DNA from: Bacillota bacterium | GTDB lineage: Bacteria; Bacillota; Clostridia; Christensenellales; Aristaeellaceae | Assembly (NCBI GenBank): GCA_023460055.1 | Contig: JAEWRJ010000038.1 | Location: forward strand, 1-11,413 | DNA: 11,413 bases | Direction of reading: 5' to 3' | Shown: positions 6,209 to 11,413 of the stretch, one piece after another | How the letters are laid out: each line of letters opens with the position of its first letter | How positions within the stretch are numbered: the stretch's first letter is position 1 | Position numbers and translations under genes: made by a program | Notes under the pieces: model-generated | Told to the model about the DNA's origin: nothing | Seen by the model: only the letters and a program-made list of their open reading frames with translations | The model's database searches: none

Positions 6209-7819
6209 ATGAGTGAATTAAGCAAACTGGAAAAAGAGGTGCAGCGCAGGCGCACCTTTGCCATCATCAGCCACCCCGACGCGGGCAAGACAACGCTGAC
6301 CGAAAAACTGCTGCTCTACGGCGGAGCCATACGCCAGGCCGGGTCCGTCAAAGCCCGCAAAGCGGCGGCCCACGCCACCAGCGACTGGATGGAGATCGAA
6401 AAGCAGCGCGGCATCTCCGTCACGTCCAGCGCCATGCAGTTCAGCTACGAGGGCTACCACATCAACATCCTGGACACCCCAGGTCACCAGGACTTCAGCG
6501 AGGACACCTACCGCGTCCTGGTCGCGGCCGACAGCGCCGTGATGCTCCTGGACTCGTCGCGCGGCGTGGAGGCGCAGACCATCAAGCTGTACAAGGTCTG
6601 CCGCATGCGGGGCATCCCGATCTTCACCTTCGTCAACAAGATGGACCGCGCGGGCAAGGATCCCTTCTCCCTGATGGAAGAACTGGAGCAGGTGCTGGGC
6701 ATCCGCGCCTGCCCGGTCAACTGGCCCATCGGCACCGATGGAGATTTTCAGGGCGTCTACCACCGCGATACAAGGATGGTCGAACTCTATTTCTCAGGGG
6801 ACCACGGGGCCACCAAGGCACGGAAAACCGAGGTATCGCTTGATGATCCCGCGATCGAGGGCATGCTGGCCGGCCACTATTTGAAGCGGCTACGCGATGA
6901 AGTCGAGCTGCTGGATGAGGCGGGCGACGCGTTTGACCTGGAGGCTATCCGCAAGGGTGATCTGACCCCGATGTTCTTTGGCAGCGCCATCACCAACTTC
7001 GGCATCGAGCCCTTTTTGAACCGTTTTCTGGGCTACACCCTGCCCCCGACGCCCAGGGAGAGCGATCAGGGCAGCGTAACGCCTGACAGGCCGGAGTTCA
7101 CGGGCTTTGTATTTAAGATCCAGGCCAACATGAACCCCGCCCATCGCGACCGCCTGGCCTTTGTGCGCGTGGTCAGCGGCGAGTTCAAGCGGGATATGAG
7201 CGCCTGGCATTCCGGCACCGGCAAGCAGATCCAGCTGAAAGCCCCCCAACAGTTCATGGCTGACGAACGCGCCATGGTGGAAGAGGCCTATCCCGGCGAC
7301 ATCATCGGCCTGTTTGACCCCGGCATCTACCACCTGGGCGATTCGCTGAGCGAAAAGACCAAGCTGCGCTTTGAAAATATCCCCATCTTCGCGCCTGAAC
7401 ACTTCGCCAGGGTGCGCCCGCTTGACAGCATGAAGCGCAAGCAGTTCTTAAAGGGCATTTCGCAGCTAAGCGAGGAAGGCGCGATCCAGACCTTCACAAG
7501 GGATGATCTGGGCCTGGAGCAGAGCATCGTCGGCGTGGTCGGCGTGCTGCAATTCGATGTGCTGAGCTACCGGCTCAAAAACGAGTACAGCGTTGACTTA
7601 TTGATGGATCAGCTCTCCTGGCGCTTTGTGCGCTGGGTGGTCGAAAGCCCAAAAGATCTTGATGATCTTCAGCTCACCTCCACCAGCCACCGCGGGCGCG
7701 ACAGCCGAGAGCATCCTGTGCTGTTCTTTGAAAACGAGTGGAGCATCCGATTGGCGGAAGAAAAGAACCCCGGCCTGAAACTATCAGACATCGAGCCGAT
7801 GGAGACCTTCGGAGATTAA
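6209..7819 (+). CDS. prfC: Peptide chain release factor 3 (RF3)
   Basis: This translational GTPase removes RF1 or RF2 from the ribosome after termination. Its 536 residues match RF3 (about 530). The GTPase motifs are intact: SHPDAGKTT at 21-29 (the HPDAGKTT form, not HVDHGKTT, distinguishes RF3), DTPGHQDFSEDTYR at 89-102 and NKMDR at 143-147, with the switch-I-like EIEKQRGISVTSS between them. The domain II block around FVFKIQANMNPAHRDRLAFV and the later GVVGVLQFDVLSYRLKNEY are also characteristic. The start follows GAGGAAAG at a normal distance. It lies 62 nt downstream of the DUF368 gene, with only a weak promoter-like pair between (GTCACA, 17 nt, TATAGA), so the two may be cotranscribed. 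A strong terminator follows. Confidence 0.97.
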   Translation: MSELSKLEKEVQRRRTFAIISHPDAGKTTLTEKLLLYGGAIRQAGSVKARKAAAHATSDWMEIEKQRGISVTSSAMQFSYEGYHINILDTPGHQDFSEDTYRVLVAADSAVMLLDSSRGVEAQTIKLYKVCRMRGIPIFTFVNKMDRAGKDPFSLMEELEQVLGIRACPVNWPIGTDGDFQGVYHRDTRMVELYFSGDHGATKARKTEVSLDDPAIEGMLAGHYLKRLRDEVELLDEAGDAFDLEAIRKGDLTPMFFGSAITNFGIEPFLNRFLGYTLPPTPRESDQGSVTPDRPEFTGFVFKIQANMNPAHRDRLAFVRVVSGEFKRDMSAWHSGTGKQIQLKAPQQFMADERAMVEEAYPGDIIGLFDPGIYHLGDSLSEKTKLRFENIPIFAPEHFARVRPLDSMKRKQFLKGISQLSEEGAIQTFTRDDLGLEQSIVGVVGVLQFDVLSYRLKNEYSVDLLMDQLSWRFVRWVVESPKDLDDLQLTSTSHRGRDSREHPVLFFENEWSIRLAEEKNPGLKLSDIEPMETFGD

Positions 7820-7827
7820 TGAATAAA

Positions 7828-7861
7828 GCGGCGGATACAACCGAGTGTCCGCCGCCTTTTT
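7828..7861 (+). terminator. Rho-independent terminator after prfC
   Basis: GCGGCGGATAC (7828-7838) pairs with GTGTCCGCCGC (7845-7855) as an 11-bp stem with one G-U pair and a 6-nt loop, followed after two bases by T5. It lies 9 nt beyond the prfC stop. On the minus strand the stem is followed by TTTATTC, so it may also end the convergent TspO-like transcript, whose gene stops 9 nt away. Confidence 0.92.
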
Positions 7862-7869
7862 CATGCCGG

Positions 7870-8685
7870 TTATAGCTGCTTCTTCACCGCCGCCAGCCTT
7901 CCCCTGCCCTGAACCATCGCGACAGCGGTATAGATCGCGCCGATCACCAGGATGGACAGCGAAACGATCACCGCTGTGATCACGCCGCTGCCTGCGGCAG
8001 GGCCGGCAGCGGACAGGCGCTTGGCCAGAATGCCGATGTAAGCGAACACCAGCACCAGGCCATAGGCCAGGTCCTTGCGCTTGACCGTGGCCGCGAAGCC
8101 GGTCACAGCGGCAAGCAGCGAGATGATGATCATCCACAGGTCCTCTGAAAAGCCCCAGCGGTTCCACCCGATCCTGACCAGGAGAGCCGTGATGTTGGCG
8201 ACTGTCGCCACCGTGATCCATCCGAAGTAAAGGCTGAAGGGCAGCCGGTAAAAGGCCTGATCCGGCCGGTCCGGCCTTTCCTCATCAAGGATCAGGTTGA
8301 TCAAAGCAAGGCTGATCAGCAATATGATCATGCAAACCACAGACAGCCCGATGTAATCATAGTGCCAGCACAACAGCCAGGCAATGTTGGCAAGCGAGGA
8401 GAAGATAAACAGCCCCCGCACTTTCACGCGCGCCTCGGGGCGTATCCTGCTGCCCTGCAGGCCGAACTGGTAGACGGTGAAGCAGCCCAGCGCCAGATAA
8501 ATCAGCCCCCAGATGGAGAACGTGAATCCCGAGGGGGCAAAGAGATTGGGCATAGAATCGGAGACTTCGCCCGGCGTGCGCCCATTAAGCGGCAGGCCCT
8601 GGGCCAGATAGTTGAGAAACACCATCGCAATAAAAGCAATGGCGACAGCCACCTTGAGAGGCAGATTCTTCTTCCAGGCCTTCAT
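7870..8685 (-). CDS. TspO/MBR-like tryptophan-rich membrane protein
   Basis: This is a 271-residue integral membrane protein. The N-terminal part has a helix followed by NYLAQGLPLNGRTPGEVSDS, then PNLFAPSGFTFSIWGLIYLAL (residues 47-67), the pattern of the longer bacterial proteins usually named tryptophan-rich sensory protein or TspO/MBR family. Tryptophans are frequent (SIWGL, IAWLLCWHYDY, IGWNRWGF, DLWM). Classical TspO has about 160 residues and five helices; this version is longer with more helices, and its ligand and role are not established. The ATG at 8685 is preferred to ATG 8718 because AAAGGTGG lies 7 nt before it. It converges on prfC and diverges from typA, and appears to be a single-gene transcript. 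Confidence 0.8.
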   Translation of the reverse strand: MKAWKKNLPLKVAVAIAFIAMVFLNYLAQGLPLNGRTPGEVSDSMPNLFAPSGFTFSIWGLIYLALGCFTVYQFGLQGSRIRPEARVKVRGLFIFSSLANIAWLLCWHYDYIGLSVVCMIILLISLALINLILDEERPDRPDQAFYRLPFSLYFGWITVATVANITALLVRIGWNRWGFSEDLWMIIISLLAAVTGFAATVKRKDLAYGLVLVFAYIGILAKRLSAAGPAAGSGVITAVIVSLSILVIGAIYTAVAMVQGRGRLAAVKKQL

Positions 8686-8718
8686 TGTGTCACCACCTTT
8701 CCCCCTGTACAGGTCCAA

Positions 8719-8888
8719 ACCCTGCGATCATCCCTTGTCCCGGGCCGCCCTTCGCCAAACCGGCCATTGCTATCAAGTTACCCGATCGAGCGCGGATTAA
8801 TAAGGTTATGCCTGTCAGGCGAATGACCGCGCCGCTTTTTCAGAGCCCCCACTACGTTGCTCCCGCTTGTCAATTCCGTCGCCCAATA
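8719..8888. other. Intergenic DNA between the TspO-like gene and the typA promoter
   Basis: No convincing gene is present on either strand. It must carry the promoter of the minus-strand TspO-like gene, but no -35/-10 pair stands out there. A small inverted repeat, GCCTGTCAGGC, lies near 8811-8821. Confidence 0.5.
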
Positions 8889-8917
8889 TTGACATACAGG
8901 AGAAACAAGCCTATAAT
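8889..8917 (+). promoter_or_regulatory. Consensus sigma-70 promoter of typA
   Basis: TTGACA (8889-8894) and TATAAT (8912-8917) are both perfect consensus hexamers with the optimal 17-nt spacer. Transcription should begin near 8924, leaving a 5' leader of about 157 nt before the typA TTG start. Confidence 0.92.
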
Positions 8918-8923
8918 CCCTTC

Positions 8924-9080
8924 GGCGGCCAGGGTGGCCGCCTGTATTGAGGTTTTACAGCATTGAGGCGTTTTGATTTTCTTTTGTTGCTGGGCGCGAA
9001 GCTGCGCAGCCAGCCGCCCGACAGGGCGGTTTTTTCCGCCTGCGCACAATAAACCCGGATAAATAAAGGAGATTATTTAC
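8924..9080 (+). promoter_or_regulatory. Structured typA 5' leader with candidate attenuator
   Basis: The leader starts with a perfect 8-bp hairpin (8924-8931 with 8935-8942), close to the predicted transcription start. After a U-rich linker a 9-bp bulged hairpin can form (8989-8997 with 9004-9014). Directly after it comes CCGCCC-GACA-GGGCGG (9014-9029) followed by T6 (9030-9035), which has the form of an intrinsic terminator upstream of typA. Two competing pairings exist: GGGCG at 8992-8996 with CGCCC at 9015-9019, which would break both the bulged hairpin and the terminator, and GGCGG at 9025-9029 with CCGCC at 9036-9040 around the T6. No convincing leader peptide with a ribosome binding site is seen. 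The regulatory signal is unknown and I recognise no named riboswitch. Confidence 0.6.
9014..9035 (+). terminator. Intrinsic terminator (attenuator) in the typA leader
   Basis: A 6-bp all-GC stem with a 4-nt loop (9014-9019 with 9024-9029) is followed immediately by six Ts. It lies between the only strong promoter and typA, so it must be bypassed for typA expression, or else it ends a separate short RNA of about 112 nt. Confidence 0.7.
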
Positions 9081-10904
9081 TTGATTCGTTCTGATATACG
9101 CAACATCGCCATCATCGCCCACGTCGACCATGGCAAGACCACGCTGGTGGACCAGATGCTCAAGCAGGGCGGCGTATACCGCCAGAACCAGCAGGTGCAG
9201 GAGCGCGTGATGGATTCCAACGATCTTGAGCGCGAGCGCGGCATCACCATTCTGGCCAAAAACACCGCCGTTCACTATGGCGACCTGAAAATCAACATCG
9301 TTGACACCCCCGGCCACGCCGATTTTTCGGGCGAGGTCGAGCGCGTGCTCAAGATGGTGGACGGCGTGCTGCTCCTGGTGGATAGCTTTGAAGGCCCGAT
9401 GCCCCAGACACGCTTTGTGCTGAAAAAAGCGCTGGACCTGAAGCTGCCCGTGCTGATGGTCATCAACAAGGTGGACAGGCCCGATGCCCGCTGCGAGGAA
9501 GTGGTGGAAGAGCTGCTGGATCTTTTGATCGACCTGGAAGCTGACGCCGACACGCTTGACAGGCCTATCCTCTACATCAGCGCCCGCCAGGGCACAGCCA
9601 CGCTGGATCTTTCAACACCCGGCACAAACCTCAAGCCGCTTTTTGAAACCATTGTGAATCACATTCCCGCGCCTGAGGGTGACCCGGAAGGCCCGGCGCA
9701 AGTCTTGATCTCCACTATCGACTACAATGAGTACGTCGGCCGCATCGGCGTAGGCCGCATCGCGCGGGGCACCTTCACCTCCGGCATGATGGCCGTCCGC
9801 TGCAACTACAACGACGATAAGATCAGCCCTCCCTTCCGCGTGACGGAGCTGAGCACCTACATGGGCCTGAACCGCACGGCGACCGAAGCGGTCTCCATGG
9901 GCGACATCCTGGCGCTCAGCGGCCTGCCGGATCTTAGCATAGGCGATACTGTCTGCCTGGCCGGCGCGCCTGAACCGCTGCCCTTTGTGGCCATCGGCGA
10001 GCCAACGGTGAAGATGAGCTTTTCTGTCAACGACAGCCCCTTTGCCGGGCGCGACGGCACCTATGTGACCAGCCGCCACCTGCGTGCCCGCCTGTACCGC
10101 GAGCTGGAAACCGATGTCAGCCTGCGCGTCACCGATGGTGAAACGCCGGATACTTTCGAGGTATGCGGGCGCGGCGAGCTGCACCTGTCCATCCTGATCG
10201 AAACCATGCGCCGCCAGGGCTATGAGTTCCAGGTATCGCGGCCTGAGGTGCTTTTCCACTACCAGAACGGCGAAAAGATGGAACCCATTGAGCGGCTGAT
10301 GTGCGATGTGCCCCAGGCCTACGCCGGTGCCGTGATTGAGAAGATTGGCCGCCGCAGGGGTATGCTGGAGAGCATGGCAGGCCTTGACCGAGTGCGGCTG
10401 AGCTTCCTGGTTCCCTCCAGAGGCCTCTTTGGCTACCGCAGCGAGTTTTTGACCGACACGCGCGGCGAGGGCATCATGAGCGCCGTGTACCACGGCTACG
10501 AACCCTACCGGGGCGATATCCCCCACCGCAGCGTGGGCAGCCTGGTCTGCTTTGAAACAGGCGATTCCACCCAGTACGGCCTCTATAACGTGCAGGACAG
10601 GGGCAACCTCTTCATCAGCGCGCAGACACCCGTCTACGCCGGCATGGTCTGCGGGCAGTCCAACCGCCCCGGCGATATCGTCGTCAATGTCTGCAAAACG
10701 AAGCATGTCTCCAATGTCCGCAACTCCTCCTCCGCAGAGGATAGCCTGCGCCTGGTCAGCGTGCAGCCCCTGACGCTGGAAGAAAGCCTTGAGTTCATCG
10801 ATGATGACGAACTGCTGGAAGTGACCCCCAAGGCCCTGCGCATCAGAAAGCGCGAGCTGGGCCACGACCAGCGGGCAAAAGCGGCCAGCAGGAAGAAGGA
10901 TTAG
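9081..10904 (+). CDS. typA: Ribosome-associated translational GTPase TypA/BipA
   Basis: TypA (BipA) is an EF-G-like GTPase that binds the ribosome and helps 50S assembly and growth under stress such as cold. The 607 residues match the family (about 605-615). The GTPase motifs are intact: AHVDHGKTT at 13-21, ERERGITILAKNTAV (switch I) at 50-64, DTPGHADFSGEVER at 75-88 and NKVDRPDAR at 129-137. The later VCGRGELHLSILIETMRRQGYEFQVSRPEV block and GYRSEFLTDTRGEGIM are characteristic of BipA domains III to V, and the C-terminal basic tail (RIRKRELGHDQRAKA...) is normal. The start is a TTG, with AAAGGAG 9 nt upstream; no better ATG exists. Expression appears to pass through the structured leader at 8924-9080. 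It lies 1.26 kb from prfC, another translational GTPase. Confidence 0.97.
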   Translation: MIRSDIRNIAIIAHVDHGKTTLVDQMLKQGGVYRQNQQVQERVMDSNDLERERGITILAKNTAVHYGDLKINIVDTPGHADFSGEVERVLKMVDGVLLLVDSFEGPMPQTRFVLKKALDLKLPVLMVINKVDRPDARCEEVVEELLDLLIDLEADADTLDRPILYISARQGTATLDLSTPGTNLKPLFETIVNHIPAPEGDPEGPAQVLISTIDYNEYVGRIGVGRIARGTFTSGMMAVRCNYNDDKISPPFRVTELSTYMGLNRTATEAVSMGDILALSGLPDLSIGDTVCLAGAPEPLPFVAIGEPTVKMSFSVNDSPFAGRDGTYVTSRHLRARLYRELETDVSLRVTDGETPDTFEVCGRGELHLSILIETMRRQGYEFQVSRPEVLFHYQNGEKMEPIERLMCDVPQAYAGAVIEKIGRRRGMLESMAGLDRVRLSFLVPSRGLFGYRSEFLTDTRGEGIMSAVYHGYEPYRGDIPHRSVGSLVCFETGDSTQYGLYNVQDRGNLFISAQTPVYAGMVCGQSNRPGDIVVNVCKTKHVSNVRNSSSAEDSLRLVSVQPLTLEESLEFIDDDELLEVTPKALRIRKRELGHDQRAKAASRKKD

Positions 10905-10956
10905 GCGGAGTAGTATCAGCGCAAGGCAAAGAAGCCGTAACAAAAGCCCCTCCATA

Positions 10957-11026
10957 CTGAATAAAAAATGAAAAACTACTCGCATCTGCCACGTTTTACA
11001 GCAGTTTGCGGGTAGTTTTTATTCAG
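10957..11026 (+). terminator. Long hairpin terminator after typA
   Basis: AAAAACTACTCGCA (10971-10984) pairs with TGCGGGTAGTTTTT (11007-11020) through 14 bp including one T-G pair, with CTGC/GCAG pairing inside the loop. CTGAATAA (10957-10964) and TTATTCAG (11019-11026) extend the symmetry outward across a bulge. The stem ends in T5 followed by ATTC, 66 nt after the typA stop. A run of As at its left side means it can act on both strands. Confidence 0.8.
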
Positions 11027-11050
11027 TTTATACGGATGAAAAACCTTATG

Positions 11051-11138
11051 GCATCCAAAGCTGTGAAGGATTTTGGTTTGGGGCAAGAAGCACAAGTGAT
11101 GGCACCGCAACGCTGCGATGAGGCTTTGAGTCAGGATG
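11051..11138 (+). repeat. Dispersed repeat, copy B
   Basis: This is the second copy of the element at 4742-4838, in the same orientation, starting GCATCCAAAGC and ending near TCAGGAT. It is more AT-rich than copy A, lacks its 16-bp palindrome and is 9 bases shorter. A 38-codon frame starting at ATG 11048 and ending at 11164 runs through it (MASKAVKDFGLGQEAQV...), but no ribosome binding site precedes that ATG. The same frame in copy A keeps similar residues (ASKA..D.G..Q.AQV.A), so a decayed coding origin is possible. Confidence 0.6.
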
Positions 11139-11186
11139 AGCATAATACTACTTATAAACATTAACACTTCCATTAGGCCTTTTTTG

Positions 11187-11206
11187 TAGTATAATAAAGT
11201 ATACTA
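11187..11206 (+). promoter_or_regulatory. Palindromic AT-rich promoter-like element before the HTH gene
   Basis: TAGTATA (11187-11193) and TATACTA (11200-11206) form a perfect 7-bp inverted repeat with a 6-nt spacer. It contains a consensus TATAAT (11190-11195) but no good -35 at standard spacing; TTAACA at 11161-11166 is too far upstream. It could be an operator or a transposon-end sequence. Confidence 0.4.
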
Positions 11207-11222
11207 TAAAGGAGCGAAACAG

Positions 11223-11413
11223 ATGAATGTAAAGAAGGCAATTTTCACAGAGGATGAACGCAGTGAGATATTAGCCGCTCTAAAAGAGGAGCATCCCCCG
11301 CATGTGTACAAGCGGTTGATGGCCTTGAAGCTTAAAGCTGTGGATAACTTAAGCAGCGAAGATGCAGGGAAATATGCGGGCTTGCACAAAACCAGCGTCA
11401 ACATGATCATCAG
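11223..11413 (+). CDS. Partial IS630-type transposase, N-terminal helix-turn-helix
   Basis: The gene begins at ATG 11223, with AAAGGAG 8 nt before it, and runs off the window end after 63 complete codons, so only its N-terminus is visible. The sequence includes HVYKRLMALKLKAVDNLSSE (residues 27-46) followed by DAGKYAGLHKTSVNMII. This fits the N-terminal helix-turn-helix of IS630-family transposases, where a basic helix with R-L-x-A-L-K-L precedes a G-x-S/T-x-x-x-V recognition helix. The DDE catalytic domain would lie beyond the window. Base composition is more AT-rich than the neighbouring genes, consistent with a mobile element. A non-transposase helix-turn-helix protein cannot be excluded from this fragment. 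Confidence 0.6.
   Translation, partial: MNVKKAIFTEDERSEILAALKEEHPPHVYKRLMALKLKAVDNLSSEDAGKYAGLHKTSVNMII

Larger units (their letters stand above)
10905..11222. other. AT-rich intergenic region after typA
   Basis: About 320 nt without a supported gene. It contains a long terminator-like hairpin, one copy of a dispersed repeat, and a promoter-like AT-rich segment before the partial gene at the window end. Composition shifts here from the GC-rich coding of typA to AT-rich, consistent with a junction to acquired DNA. Confidence 0.6.

Noticed and set aside
8934..8975. Possible leader peptide (GTG or TTG start) in the typA leader
   Set aside because: The short frames ending at 8966 and about 8975 lack a Shine-Dalgarno sequence at a useful distance and contain no run of regulatory codons.
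9612..10985. 457-codon minus-strand open frame opposite typA
   Set aside because: It lies antisense to typA, whose motifs are intact over its full length. Long antisense frames are expected in GC-rich coding, and the residue content is histidine/alanine/glycine-rich noise.
11048..11164. 38-codon frame through repeat copy B as a small protein gene
   Set aside because: No ribosome binding site precedes its ATG, and the matching frame in copy A has no start codon at the equivalent place. The shared residues are explained equally well by a DNA repeat.

Overview
The window is 11.4 kb of bacterial chromosome with compact, moderately GC-rich coding. It reads best as an anaerobic Clostridia-like Bacillota genome: strong AGGAGG-type ribosome binding sites, two TTG starts, a sodium-pumping decarboxylase beta subunit, a DUF368 protein and an RF3/TypA pair. 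The assignment is tentative. The one solute-binding protein has a cleavable Sec signal without a lipobox, which is unusual for a simple monoderm.

Left part (1-5230, minus strand). A three-gene tripartite tricarboxylate transporter operon runs tctC (3194-2217), tctB (2141-1617), tctA (1601-84). A perfect 14-bp hairpin lies between tctC and tctB, and a strong GC hairpin follows tctA. Upstream lies a second minus-strand operon with a near-consensus promoter at 5036-5064: a 45-residue OadG-like single-helix protein (4993-4856), then oadB (4668-3535), ended by a terminator at 3453-3484. No carboxyltransferase alpha subunit or biotin carrier is present. TctABC uptake is cation-coupled in characterised members and OadB-type pumps export Na+, so the two units could cooperate in using a carboxylic acid; this is inference.

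Right part (5230-10904). A plus-strand DUF368 protein (likely undecaprenyl-phosphate recycling) is followed by prfC (peptide chain release factor 3) and a clear terminator. A convergent minus-strand gene encodes a long, tryptophan-rich TspO/MBR-like membrane protein. typA (bipA) follows on the plus strand with a consensus promoter and a 160-nt structured leader that contains an intrinsic-terminator-like hairpin, so it may be controlled by attenuation.

Right edge (10905-11413). Base composition turns AT-rich. After a typA terminator comes a second, diverged copy of a repeat that also sits between the oadG-like gene and oadB. A gene cut by the window end follows; it begins like the helix-turn-helix part of an IS630-type transposase. 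I found no rRNA, tRNA, CRISPR array or phage genes. The most unexpected elements are the typA leader, the two-copy dispersed repeat and the small OadG-like gene.
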